The notes under the pieces are model-generated. The model saw nothing but the letters and a program-made list of their open reading frames with translations. It had not been told where the DNA came from and ran no database searches. 64,000 nucleotides of DNA, taken from contig NZ_CP197401.1 in the NCBI RefSeq assembly GCF_052162025.1, forward strand, positions 2,914,001 through 2,978,000, given 5' to 3'. Positions 9,164-18,473 of this stretch are shown piece by piece. The translations under genes and the position numbers were made by a program. The first letter of the stretch is position 1; each line of letters opens with the position of its first letter. Source of the stretch: Methylobacter sp015476545. GTDB taxonomy: Bacteria; Pseudomonadota; Gammaproteobacteria; Methylococcales; Methylomonadaceae.

Positions 9164-9858
9164 TCCGCCAATTGGACTTGGCGAAACGAAACAGGATTAA
9201 AAGACCGATTGTCAGAGCGGGTAATGCCGGCCTCTCCTGCCACTGAGATCAATTCCGCTACATTATGCACATTGAGTTTTTTCATCAGATTAGTCCGGTG
9301 CGTCTCCACTGTTTTTAAACTGATGCAAAGACTGTCCGCCATTTCTTTATTTTTATAACCCTCGGTTATCAATTTAAGCAATTCACGCTCCCGTGTGGTC
9401 AGGAGGTTCTGCAAATGGTTGGCCGACAGCATTCTTTCCGCCCGAAGATACCGGCTCATGATCGTCGGTAAAATCTCATCTGAAACATAGTAATGCCCCG
9501 CCAATACGTTTTTTACGGCGGAAACCAATTCTTCCGTCGAGGCGTTCTTCAGCAGATAGCCATCAGCGCCTGCCTGGAATGCGTCAGAAATGCTCGCGCC
9601 CGCATCCTTGAACGTGTAAACCAGTACTTTTGTGCCATGCCAGCGCTTCTTAACTTCTTCTATGGCTTCCACACCGTTCATCTTGGGCATGATCAGGTCC
9701 AGCAGCACCAGATCAGGCGGGACGAACCAGGTTTGCCGAAACAATTCAATGGGATCCCCGGATTGAGAAACAACATTAAACTGCGGTTCCTGAGTCAGTA
9801 CCGCATACAGCCCTGCTCTTATAATCGTTTGGTCCTCAACTATTGCAATCTTATACAT
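9160..9858 (-). CDS. NarL/LuxR-type response regulator (orphan)
   Basis: This 232-aa protein has a receiver domain (about 1-120) with the acidic pair ED at 8-9, phospho-acceptor Asp54 in LLDLIMPK and conserved Lys104. A LuxR-type helix-turn-helix follows (about 163-227; LTTRERELLKLI, KTVETHRTNLMKKL). It is a DNA-binding transcription regulator controlled by phosphorylation. No histidine kinase gene is within 30 kb on either side in this window, so its partner is elsewhere or the neighbouring cytochrome/ligand-binding protein belongs to the input path. GGAG lies about eight bases before the ATG. It is the only regulator inside the copper-oxidase region and therefore the first candidate to bind the shared ~40-bp element. 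Confidence 0.92.
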   Translation of the reverse strand: MYKIAIVEDQTIIRAGLYAVLTQEPQFNVVSQSGDPIELFRQTWFVPPDLVLLDLIMPKMNGVEAIEEVKKRWHGTKVLVYTFKDAGASISDAFQAGADGYLLKNASTEELVSAVKNVLAGHYYVSDEILPTIMSRYLRAERMLSANHLQNLLTTRERELLKLITEGYKNKEMADSLCISLKTVETHRTNLMKKLNVHNVAELISVAGEAGITRSDNRSFNPVSFRQVQLAD

Positions 9859-10312
9859 TTATAATTCTCCACTTCTGACGGGACTTTTTAAAAGCATTGA
9901 AAAGAAGATACTTTTAAAAATTTACAACTAATCAATTCTATTGATGCTCGAATAAAATATGTCTCATCAGGCAGACACATGATCAACATGGCTCCCCCAA
10001 TCTGGTGTATCAGTGAACAAAAAACGCGACATGTTTCACAAATTTAAAAAAATGTCTGCTTTTTTATTCTTTTTAACTTGACACACTACGACATTATGCT
10101 AGCGCTTGCGTCAGAAGGGATAAATAAGCACTACTACCTAAATATTAATTTTATCTAATGATTATTTAATTAAAAATTAAATAAATATATGAAATTATTG
10201 ATATTAATTTCGTGTCACGCGGGAAATTTTAAGGCATTTTTGAGCTATCATTGATTTATGCCATGAATGAGCCGTGCCGTCCGTGGCGCCATTGTCCCTG
10301 CCAAGTGCGGGC
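9859..10312. other. AT-rich intergenic region
   Basis: This 454-base gap lies between the response regulator gene, which is transcribed leftwards out of it, and the 3' end of the Sco gene. It is strongly AT-rich and has a palindrome ATTTAATT-AAA-AATTAAAT at 10164-10182. No coding frame or clear terminator was seen. The regulator's promoter should be here. Confidence 0.5.
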
Positions 10313-10969
10313 TTAACCCAGCATTTCCGACTGTTTCGGCCGCCGTCCGTCAGGCTCCATCCAATAAAGATATTCGGCGATGTATTTGGGATTACCCAGG
10401 GCCGGGCATGTTCCCCAGCGCTCCAGCGGCTCGATGCCGTATTTGACGACGCCTATGTGCTGGGTTTTGTCCTGGTCCAGTATTGGGTCCGAGAAAGTAA
10501 AACCCAGTTGTCTGCGCAGCAGTTCGATGTCATTTTTTTTGCCTGTCAGGAACTTCCATCCCGGTCCGACCCTGAAGAGCTCGGCATAGGCTTTCAGCGC
10601 TGACGGCGTGTCATGTTCCGGCTCCAGCGTGATCGAATACATGAAGATATCGCGCCCTGCCCTATCGCCAAATTCTCTCTGCACCTTTTTCAGATTCGCG
10701 GTCATGCCCGGGCAGATATCGCCGCAACGCGCGTACATGAAATTGATGAGCACGGTTTTGTCCTTGATCAGATCGTCGTAGAACCGCACGGCCTCGCCCT
10801 CATGCGTAATCAGCGGCACGTTCGGAAAGGATTTTTTGCGGCGCTCGGCCCTGTCCATTCTGGCCGGGTGAAAATCGCCTTGGGCGATAGCGGCGGAAGG
10901 CAAGGTGTTCAATGCGGCTATGCCGAGAGAAGCACCGGTCAGCTTTTTGATAAAATCTCTTTTGTTCAT
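10313..10969 (-). CDS. SCO1/SenC-family copper chaperone
   Basis: This 218-aa thioredoxin-fold protein has an N-terminal export signal (about 1-29). It carries the Sco copper site: Cys82 and Cys86 in YARCGDICPG, and a distal His171 in DKTQHIGVVKYG. Sco proteins bind copper in the periplasm and help load copper sites such as CuA; some act as thiol reductases. The gene sits 23 bases downstream of the multicopper oxidase at 10993-12921, so the two probably share one transcript and the protein may metallate that oxidase. GAGGATAAAACC precedes the ATG. Confidence 0.9.
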   Translation of the reverse strand: MNKRDFIKKLTGASLGIAALNTLPSAAIAQGDFHPARMDRAERRKKSFPNVPLITHEGEAVRFYDDLIKDKTVLINFMYARCGDICPGMTANLKKVQREFGDRAGRDIFMYSITLEPEHDTPSALKAYAELFRVGPGWKFLTGKKNDIELLRRQLGFTFSDPILDQDKTQHIGVVKYGIEPLERWGTCPALGNPKYIAEYLYWMEPDGRRPKQSEMLG

Positions 10970-10992
10970 GGTTTTATCCTCGCTCAGTCGCG

Positions 10993-12921
10993 TTACTTGC
11001 CGGCCTTCGAATCATCGGGCGGCACGATGCGGAAACGAATCATCATGGCATGGTCTTCATGCACGACGTTGTGGCAGTGCAAGGGATAGTCGCCGTACCA
11101 GTCGCGGAATTGTATGTAGTAGCTGACCTCGCCCGATCCCGACGAACCCACGGCGCCATCGCCGATTCTTACTACGTCCTTGCGGGACTTGTCATCGATC
11201 GCCAGGTTCTCAGCCTTGCCGTTGCGGCTGAGCAGTTGAAATTCCTCATGATGTGTATGCACCGGATGAGACCAGCCGCCGCTCGAATTCAGCGTCCATC
11301 GCTCCGCCGAACCCTCTGCCGGATAGGCGCTGATTCTGGAGGGATCGAATAACCTGCCATTGACTGTCCAGGCGCCATTGCTTGAATCGAATTTGAAGGT
11401 CCGGTTGACCTTGATGGGATTGGTTCTGGCCGGCAACGGCACCATGACCTGAGACTGGAGCGTGCTCAACGGCGCGCTTTCATCGACGACCGGATCGCCG
11501 GACACGATGAACTTAAGGAGCTGAGTCTTGCTGCCGGAAGGCAAAATCTTGCCGGAAGTGCCCTTGCCGTTGAGCTGTTCCAGCCGGTTTTCCAGATAAA
11601 TCACGGTGCCGGGCGCATATTGGCTGAAATCGACGATCACGTCCGCCCTTTCGGCTACGCCCAGCCGTACGCTGGAGACGACTTGCGCCTTGGGCAGCAG
11701 ATTGCCGTCATTGGCGATGCGCGTGAACTTGGCGCCATTGCTCAGAAACAGTTCGATGAACCGCGACGGCCCCGCATCCAGGCAACGGAAACGGTACTTG
11801 CGGCGTTTGACATACATATAGGGCTTGATCTTGAAGTTGACCGTCTGCATGTCGCCGACGATGCCTTCCAGATTGAAGGTATCGAAGAACATCTGTCCGG
11901 CCTGGTCGAAGACCTTGTCGGTAAACAGCAGAGGGACATCGTATTCGCCGCTGGGCAGCCTCAGGCCGGTCGTTTCATCGCCGGTATCGAGGTTGATGTC
12001 ATTGCTGAACAGCGTGTAGAACGAGGCCATGCCTTTATAGACGTTGGCGGCGGTGAAATCGAAACGGTGGTCGTGAAACCACAGCGTGCTTTGCGTTTCC
12101 CGCCAGTCGCCCGGACACCAGGCGCCATTGTACCAGGTGCCGTTCCTGTGCGTGCTGGCGAAGCCTGCCCGGATGTTCGGATACCAGTAATCCCACCACT
12201 TGCCGGAATCGAAGAACCGGGTCGGCCCGCCGTCGGATTCAGGGGGATTGTGGGCGTTATGCAGATGCGGCGAGCACTGGTTGATGCCGAATCCCTGGTT
12301 TTCCTTGTCATCCTTGGGCAAGCCATTGTACATACGCATGAGTATAGGCTCGCCGTAATGGGCATTGATGCGCAGCACTCCGACCGCGTCCGAATTCAGG
12401 TCGACATAAGTCCAGACTTTGGAATTGAATGCCGGGTATTCTTGCGCTGAATAAAAATTCCAGTCGATTTCCCTGACCATCAGTTCATATTTCGTGCAGG
12501 CGTCCAGGCCGCCCAACTCGCTCCAGCGCTGGTGCGCCTCGTCGCGCGCTTCCTCGAAATCGTCGAAATCATTTTTTCCGGGATTCCAAAGCATATGCTT
12601 TTCGCCGCATTTGCCTTCTTCCGGCGAAGGGCCGGTAAAAGAGCCGACCGATTGGCAGGCCTTCGGGATCGGCAGCGGCTCCGTCCAGGGCTTCCTACAG
12701 GGTGGACTGATCAATCCTCTATCGGCCGCTTCGGCCAGATTAGGCAGAAAATGGCGACCTCCGATCGCTGTCAGGCCGCCCACGCCGGCCGTCAATCCCA
12801 TCTTGAATAATTCGCGCCGGCTGATGCCGGCTTTCTGAATATCGTTAACCTCCTGCATATACCGGGCTATGGCCTTTTCGCGCTGGCTGTAATTCGTTAC
12901 TTTGACTGTTTTCTTAAACAT
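10993..12921 (-). CDS. Tat-exported multicopper oxidase
   Basis: This 642-aa oxidase has a twin-arginine signal, SRRELFKMG at 34-42, after an unusually long n-region, so it is exported folded with copper. The motifs are HLHNAH (219-224), LWFHDH (280-285), HPVHTH (552-557) and HCHNVVHEDHAMM (615-627), a complete trinuclear plus type 1 set. HLHNAH replaces the usual HLHGxH. The region 70-160 is Cys-containing and has no obvious counterpart in the oxidase at 5080. It heads a two-gene operon with the Sco protein. AAGGAGTGTC before the ATG is a strong ribosome site. Substrate is unknown; metal ions or phenolics are usual for the family. Confidence 0.92.
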   Translation of the reverse strand: MFKKTVKVTNYSQREKAIARYMQEVNDIQKAGISRRELFKMGLTAGVGGLTAIGGRHFLPNLAEAADRGLISPPCRKPWTEPLPIPKACQSVGSFTGPSPEEGKCGEKHMLWNPGKNDFDDFEEARDEAHQRWSELGGLDACTKYELMVREIDWNFYSAQEYPAFNSKVWTYVDLNSDAVGVLRINAHYGEPILMRMYNGLPKDDKENQGFGINQCSPHLHNAHNPPESDGGPTRFFDSGKWWDYWYPNIRAGFASTHRNGTWYNGAWCPGDWRETQSTLWFHDHRFDFTAANVYKGMASFYTLFSNDINLDTGDETTGLRLPSGEYDVPLLFTDKVFDQAGQMFFDTFNLEGIVGDMQTVNFKIKPYMYVKRRKYRFRCLDAGPSRFIELFLSNGAKFTRIANDGNLLPKAQVVSSVRLGVAERADVIVDFSQYAPGTVIYLENRLEQLNGKGTSGKILPSGSKTQLLKFIVSGDPVVDESAPLSTLQSQVMVPLPARTNPIKVNRTFKFDSSNGAWTVNGRLFDPSRISAYPAEGSAERWTLNSSGGWSHPVHTHHEEFQLLSRNGKAENLAIDDKSRKDVVRIGDGAVGSSGSGEVSYYIQFRDWYGDYPLHCHNVVHEDHAMMIRFRIVPPDDSKAGK

Positions 12922-13036
12922 GACACTCCTTCCCCATCTTTATTTTTGAAAAACCGCGCAAAGAAATTGTGTTTCAGTGCTTTTCTTTTTGCCCAACGCT
13001 CAACAGCAAGTCCAGATGCTGTTTTGCCGTTCAGCC

Positions 13037-13066
13037 TTAAAAACCGGCCCTTGGTAGGGCCGGTTT
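13037..13066 (-). terminator. Terminator of the Ig-like protein gene at 13081
   Basis: A perfect 10-bp GC-rich stem (13041-13050 with 13057-13066) is followed on the minus strand by a T run. It lies directly after the stop codon at 13081. Confidence 0.8.
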
Positions 13067-13080
13067 CCGATTCCCTGCGC

Positions 13081-15375
13081 TTATTTGGGCGCAACAGCGA
13101 TGTTTTCCCGCTTGGCGCTTGTCGCCGAGGAAATCAAGCTGATCGGCGTCCTGCAGGCTGGTCCCGGTCTTAACCGGACTTCCCAGGTACCGTTAGGCAC
13201 GCCGGCAACAACAGGGGCGGCTGCCCCCAGTTTGTTGGCACTCAGATCGGCCGGCACAGATGCCGTCAGATACAACTGAATGCTGTTATTGGTCTGCACC
13301 GAGCTGGTGCCGGCCACGCGCCATTCGCCCGCCGTGGTACTGATGACCTTGCACTGTGATGTAGTTATCTGGATATTCTCAGGATTGACGACCGTCACTG
13401 CGACATGCGCTGTCGGCGAAACCTGGCCGTTGTCGTTGGCTACCGTGTAATCGAAGCCGAAGTTGCCTGCCGCTGTACCGGCCGTGAAAGTCACCTTGCC
13501 GGTTGCATCGGCAGCCGCCGTGCCGCCGGTGACGTTGGATAACGTTACCGAGGCCGGATTCAGCGTGCCGCCATTGCCCGAATCGTTGGCCAACACGTTG
13601 ATCACTACCGACTGGCTGACAGTCGCATTGACTGGACCATCGGGATTAACGATCGGCGCAGGACCTGCTGCGGACGGAATAACCGTAACCGTCACCGTCG
13701 CCGCATTGGACTTGCCGACGCTGTTCGATGCTGTGTATTGAAAAGTCACGACACCATTGACGGAACCTGGCGTGTAGATAATTTTCGCGCCATCAGCGGA
13801 CGCAGTTCCAGAACCGGCCGGTATCGCAGGCCCGACCAGTTGCAAGGAGGTGATGGGCGTTGCCGAATTCACAATGTCGTTCTCGGCAACCTGAATTTCG
13901 ACTGCCGCGCCATTCGCTTCCGCCGTTGCGCTGTCATCCAGCGCCAGCGGCACGCCAGGTCCAGGTATATTGGCGCCTGTCGCCTGATTGCGCGTTACGG
14001 GGAATGTCCCGCTGCCGTTGGCAGACGACAGAACGGTGACAGTATCCGGCGGCGTGCCTACTCCCGTAGCCGTCAGTATCATTTCGGCGGGATCGTTGGC
14101 GTTGTTGGCGGCCACTGCCGTATGGCCAGGGTATTTATTCTCGTCGAGGCTTAGTTTTGGCGGCAGATCGGTTCCGAAGCCTTTATCGCTGCTGGTTGCC
14201 GTTACGGTCAGCGTATCCGTGTTGTAATCGTAATTTGCCGAAGCCGCTGTCACGATATCGACGGCATCCTTCGTGACCTTGCTGGACGGCGTGTCGGCAC
14301 TGTTGATGACCGATACGGGACCAGGCAATGCGCCGCTGGGATCCACCAGGCCCTGAGTATAGAATTGGCCAAGGCCAGCCGGACCGAACGGAATCATCTT
14401 GACAGGCTTTATATTTGCCGCTGCCGCTGTCAGCGAGGGATTGGGCTGGCTGGGCAATGCCTTGATATTGCGGGCGTAGACATCGACCTGCGTACCGTCC
14501 GCGTCGCGCTTATAGAAGCTGTTGTAGATTTCCAGCGGGCTGGGAATCGGATTTGCCACAAAATCGTGCAGGCGGCCCATCAGGCTGAACTGGTCGGAAC
14601 GAATACACATACCGCTAGCGCCCTGATCGCCCAATATGATGGGCGTGCCGTCTGTACGGACGCCGCAGATCTCGAAATAATTGGTGCCGAAAGGACTGCC
14701 GGTGACAAATTCCGTGGCAGCCCCATCCGACAGGAATTGAGCGCCGTTAACCGTGACCGCTCCAAGCGGGGCGCCCAGGCTGTCGGCTCGCTGCAGGAAA
14801 GGCCCGACACGGCTTTTGAGCGCGCCATCAAATATGCCGCGCGCCACACCGACGTCTTCGCTGAAGACGATGTCGCGATTGCCGGCGGAAACGGAATCAA
14901 CCGGAAAGGTTTCAACGCCGTAAGGGTGCGTCACGGTATAAGTGCCCGGTTCGGGAACGCCGGCAAATACGCGGATACGTGTAAATGTTATTTGATCGCC
15001 TATGACTACGGGGCCTACAGAAAATGCCGCTTCCAGCGCCGTAACCAGCGTGGCGCGCTTGCCTGCCGGCATGTCCATCACGGATGTGGCATTGAAGTAA
15101 AACGCTTCATCGGGAAAGTTGTTCGGGAAGCTGTAAGGCGGATCGGGCAAGCCGGGTCCGACCAGTAAACAGGCATTCTGCTGCGCAGCGCCGGGGTCAT
15201 TGGCGTCCGGCAAACACAGATCCAGAACTGTGCCGTTCAGATCCTGATACCAAAGAGGAAAGCCATATCCCGGCGGTGATGGCACGTTACTAGGCCCGAC
15301 CCTGGCCAGATCGGCCTGTGCGGAGAAGCCCGACGCAGCGAGCGCGACTGCAATAGCTGTGTGTCTCATTTTCAT
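13081..15375 (-). CDS. Exported Ig-like repeat protein, paralog 1
   Basis: This 764-aa protein has a signal peptide ending near SAQA (residue 21). The N-terminal module (about 25-290) starts with GYGFPLWYQDLNGTVLDLCL and continues with GTYTVTHPYG and VTGSPFGTNYFEI. It is clearly homologous to the proteins at 15994-18408 and 18474-19784. Two Ig/cadherin-like domains follow (about 476-567 and 573-662), then a C-terminal domain (about 665-764) shared with the 804-aa paralog. I know no function for the N-terminal module. There is no sortase, PEP-CTERM or RTX signal. GAGG lies about ten bases before the ATG, and copy B of the shared element lies about 220 bases upstream. Confidence 0.85.
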   Translation of the reverse strand: MKMRHTAIAVALAASGFSAQADLARVGPSNVPSPPGYGFPLWYQDLNGTVLDLCLPDANDPGAAQQNACLLVGPGLPDPPYSFPNNFPDEAFYFNATSVMDMPAGKRATLVTALEAAFSVGPVVIGDQITFTRIRVFAGVPEPGTYTVTHPYGVETFPVDSVSAGNRDIVFSEDVGVARGIFDGALKSRVGPFLQRADSLGAPLGAVTVNGAQFLSDGAATEFVTGSPFGTNYFEICGVRTDGTPIILGDQGASGMCIRSDQFSLMGRLHDFVANPIPSPLEIYNSFYKRDADGTQVDVYARNIKALPSQPNPSLTAAAANIKPVKMIPFGPAGLGQFYTQGLVDPSGALPGPVSVINSADTPSSKVTKDAVDIVTAASANYDYNTDTLTVTATSSDKGFGTDLPPKLSLDENKYPGHTAVAANNANDPAEMILTATGVGTPPDTVTVLSSANGSGTFPVTRNQATGANIPGPGVPLALDDSATAEANGAAVEIQVAENDIVNSATPITSLQLVGPAIPAGSGTASADGAKIIYTPGSVNGVVTFQYTASNSVGKSNAATVTVTVIPSAAGPAPIVNPDGPVNATVSQSVVINVLANDSGNGGTLNPASVTLSNVTGGTAAADATGKVTFTAGTAAGNFGFDYTVANDNGQVSPTAHVAVTVVNPENIQITTSQCKVISTTAGEWRVAGTSSVQTNNSIQLYLTASVPADLSANKLGAAAPVVAGVPNGTWEVRLRPGPACRTPISLISSATSAKRENIAVAPK

Positions 15376-15593
15376 GTTTAAACCTCATTGTAGGATTTAC
15401 ATTCATTAGGCGGTAATCCATGAACTGCTGTATGAAAATTATTTCTTGTATTGATAATCCTCATCCATTCCTCAACTGAAGCCGCCTAATTAATGTCCGG
15501 TATGGGCATCAGGCAGGCTCGTTAAGGGCCGCAATGGCAGCCAGACTGAGCTGCTCTCGATCACAGCGTATAACAAAAGCAAATCAAACAAAC

Positions 15594-15634
15594 TCGGGTG
15601 AACACCTGAAATTGAGTCAGGCAAATACCTGATT
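15594..15634 (-). promoter_or_regulatory. Copy B of the conserved ~40-bp element
   Basis: Read on the minus strand it starts AATCAGGTATTT, has a central TCAGG and ends GTTCACCCGA, matching copies A and C. It lies about 220 bases upstream of the Ig-like gene that starts at 15375. Between element and gene there is also an inverted pair ATTAGGCGG / CCGCCTAAT near 15405-15490. The rest of the gap 15376-15993 contains only the terminator of the next gene. Confidence 0.5.
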
Positions 15635-15910
15635 GTAAAAGCGGGATTTAACTTTTAATTCAAGGGAAAGCATCCGCAGGCAGGATACTCAACAAATTGA
15701 AATGATTGAATTTTCCATAGTGAATGGCAAAGACCTCAATCATGGCGAAGCACCGGACAAACGCATCGATACCAAGCGATCGAAAACCTCGCGCGGCAAT
15801 AAAAGGAGATGACGAAAAAAGCCGAACCCTCTTCAATCCCGCAAGTTTCCACAGCCTCGCCGCCCGGCAGCGGCATGCTTTGCATCAGACGGGATGAGAC
15901 CAGCAGGGAT

Positions 15911-15960
15911 AAAAAAACCGCCGTACGGGATTGTCAGATTCGACCATCCGGCACGGCGGC
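15911..15960 (-). terminator. Terminator of the 804-aa Ig-like protein gene
   Basis: CCGCCGT (15918-15924) pairs with ACGGCGG (15953-15959). On the minus strand the hairpin is followed by seven T residues. It lies about 35 bases after the stop codon at 15994. Confidence 0.75.
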
Positions 15961-15993
15961 TTATTTCCCTACCGTCGCTCTAAAGCGGCTTTA

Positions 15994-18408
15994 CTATCTC
16001 CTTACAGTGACAGGGACGGTTATTTTGCCGCCGCCTGACGAAACGACAGTGATAGTCGTATTGTTTCCTAACGGGGCACCGCCGCGGCTATCGAATTTCC
16101 ATCTGCCGCGCTGGTCCGCCGCCGCAGTGCCGATAATGGTTCCCGTCTCGGATGAACCGACATGGATGGTGACGGTGGTATTGGCCCCCGAGGTGCCTCT
16201 GATCGACCAGCGGACGGCCCTCGTCCTGAAATCGGCTGTGATCACTGTCACCTGATCGGTTACGGCGACGGGATTGACCGTGATCGTCACTGTGGCCGTG
16301 GCTGTCAGGCTGCCGTCGGAAACGGTGTACTGGAACGCGTCGGTGCCGGTAAAGCCGGCATTTGGCGTATAGGTGACACTGTTGGCGTTAAAGTTTACCG
16401 TACCATTGGCAGGGGATGATGCGATGGCCGCTACGGTCAGATTGTCGCCGTCTATATCGCTGTCATTGCCCAGCACAGAAACAGTGACTGGGGTGCCGGC
16501 AGTGGTTGTCGCCGCGTCATTGACCGCGACCGGGTTATCGTTGACCGCTGTCACGGTAACTGTGATCGTGGCAGTGGCCGTGAGATTGCCGTCGGAAATG
16601 CTATAAGTGAAAGCGTCTGTGCCATTGAAGTTGGCATTGGGCGTATAGCTGACCGTATTATCCGGATTGATGGCTGCTGTACCATTCACAGGCGGATTGA
16701 CTGATGTCAGAGTCAGCGTGTTGCCGTCCGCATCGCTGTCGTTGGCGAGCACCGCAATATTCGCCGGCGTATCCTCGGCCGTTGTCGCCTCATCGTTCAC
16801 GGCCGCCGGAGCGGCATTCGAGCCGATGACATCGATCGTCACGGTTGCCGGACCAGACGAGTTGCCGTCCTGCGCCGTATAAGTAAAGCTGTCCTGTCCG
16901 ATAAAGCCGGTATTGGGCGTATAGGTGAATGAGCCGTCCGGATTCAGGGCAAGCGTACCGTTACTGGCATTGGCAGCCAGAACAGCGGTCAGCGCTGTCC
17001 CATCAGGATTAATATCATTCCCCAGCACACCGGGCGCAGGAATCTCAAGCACGGTATTTTGCGATGTGCTGTAAGCATCGTTGACGGCTACCGGCTGTGC
17101 CGCTCCCACAATGGTGACATTCTCGATATCCGATCCGCCGGCCGTCGAGATCACCCTGACTTTGGAAGGCGCAGCCGTTATATCGGGAACCGTCAGGCCG
17201 CCATTGCTCAGATTGCCGAATCCGAATGCCGTGAGTGTCGGCGGATTGAGCAGATCACTGGAAACGGCTTCTATGGTCATGGTTTTCAATTGCAGATTAT
17301 ATTCCGCTCGCGTAATGTCGACCTTGTCGGTCAACAGGCTCAGCAATCGGGTAGGTGTCTTGCCTGAGCTGTTGGCCGTCACACTGACCACTCGGGGCAA
17401 TATGGCGGCATCTTCCAGCAGCAGACTGGAATAGAACAAGCCGTTGCCGTCGCCGATCAGCGGATTTTCTCCGGCCGGCAGATTCGCGCCGCCGCTCACG
17501 GTTACATTGGCCGCTGCGTCCGAGGTGGCAAAGATATCCACCTGGCCGGCGCTGTTGGCCTGACGGGCGTAGGTGGTTCGGGTGGTCACCAGCGCGGCCG
17601 GTTCAACTTGCGTGAAAACCTTGCCGGAAACGGTGAACAGGTTGGTCTGCACGCTGCTGGCGCTGCCATTATTGTCGCTATCGCCCGGGTCGATAGCGAG
17701 CGGCGTCACGCCGTCCAGCGCCACGGCTTCGATGCGGAAGAAATTGGTGTTGCAGGGGCTGCCCGTCACAGTATGAGGTATGGCCGGATTGCCGATGTAT
17801 TGCCCGCCCTGCGCGTCGGTGATCGGCAGATCGGAATCCCATTGCAAAATCGGCCCGATGCGGCCCTGATGCACGGAATTGGCGGCAAACGAGAAATCGA
17901 AGCTCTCGTTGACGGCCCGTCTGGCCGGCGTTTCGATCGTATAGACTTCGCGGCCCCAGGGATGGGTTACCGTGTAGATGCCGGCCTGTGGAATATCGAT
18001 GCGGATCCGCAGGCGCGTAAACGGAAACTGATCGCCGTTCCTGGGGGTTTCGGTCAAAAAAGCGGCCTCGACGCCGGTGATCAGGCGCGCATCAATGCCG
18101 GCAGACGTAGTCAATCTGGCATCGGCTGACGCCCAGAAGCCCTCGGCGCCGAAACCGATCTGCTCAGAGAAGACATTGCCTGGAATCACCGGATCGGAGA
18201 TGCACAGGTTCGGGTCCAGGCACATTTCCACGGTCAGTCCGCTGGAATCCTGAACCGATAAAGGAAAACCGTTTTGTGGGTTAATGGGACCGATGTTCAT
18301 GGGCGTTGCCCCTTCGATCGGACAGCCGCCGGGAATTGCGTGGGCGCTCTGGGCGCAGGCAAACAGCGCGAAGGCGGCGACAATACTCGTATTAAGCCTT
18401 GAATTCAT
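15994..18408 (-). CDS. Exported Ig-like repeat protein, paralog 2
   Basis: This 804-aa protein has a signal peptide ending at SAHA (residue 24), then GGCPIEGATPMNIGP and a long N-terminal module to about 434. Three tandem Ig/cadherin-like domains follow at about 438-527, 533-622 and 625-712, each with a VNDxATT start, a GNDxDxDG loop and YTPNxxFxGxDxFxY. The C-terminal domain (716-804) matches that of the 764-aa paralog. The first 434 residues are almost collinear with the 452-aa protein upstream. The gap between the two genes is only 65-66 bases, so one operon is likely. GGAGA precedes the ATG. A surface or extracellular role is inferred from the signal peptide and repeats; binding partners are unknown. 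Confidence 0.87.
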   Translation of the reverse strand: MNSRLNTSIVAAFALFACAQSAHAIPGGCPIEGATPMNIGPINPQNGFPLSVQDSSGLTVEMCLDPNLCISDPVIPGNVFSEQIGFGAEGFWASADARLTTSAGIDARLITGVEAAFLTETPRNGDQFPFTRLRIRIDIPQAGIYTVTHPWGREVYTIETPARRAVNESFDFSFAANSVHQGRIGPILQWDSDLPITDAQGGQYIGNPAIPHTVTGSPCNTNFFRIEAVALDGVTPLAIDPGDSDNNGSASSVQTNLFTVSGKVFTQVEPAALVTTRTTYARQANSAGQVDIFATSDAAANVTVSGGANLPAGENPLIGDGNGLFYSSLLLEDAAILPRVVSVTANSSGKTPTRLLSLLTDKVDITRAEYNLQLKTMTIEAVSSDLLNPPTLTAFGFGNLSNGGLTVPDITAAPSKVRVISTAGGSDIENVTIVGAAQPVAVNDAYSTSQNTVLEIPAPGVLGNDINPDGTALTAVLAANASNGTLALNPDGSFTYTPNTGFIGQDSFTYTAQDGNSSGPATVTIDVIGSNAAPAAVNDEATTAEDTPANIAVLANDSDADGNTLTLTSVNPPVNGTAAINPDNTVSYTPNANFNGTDAFTYSISDGNLTATATITVTVTAVNDNPVAVNDAATTTAGTPVTVSVLGNDSDIDGDNLTVAAIASSPANGTVNFNANSVTYTPNAGFTGTDAFQYTVSDGSLTATATVTITVNPVAVTDQVTVITADFRTRAVRWSIRGTSGANTTVTIHVGSSETGTIIGTAAADQRGRWKFDSRGGAPLGNNTTITVVSSGGGKITVPVTVRR

Positions 18409-18473
18409 GAGGTTTCTCCGTATTTTTTATCAGTCGTTGCAAGTGTCGGCATAAGTCAGATATAGCCGCACCT

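Noticed and set aside
15510..15580. Sigma-54 promoter downstream of element copy B (GGC...TTGC)
   Set aside because: The GG and GC pairs are 8 rather than 10 bases apart, and no equivalent exists near copies A and C.
13081..18408. Ig-like proteins as RTX adhesins or PEP-CTERM surface proteins
   Set aside because: No GGxGxD nonapeptides, no C-terminal type I secretion signal, no PEP motif with membrane helix, and no secretion genes nearby.
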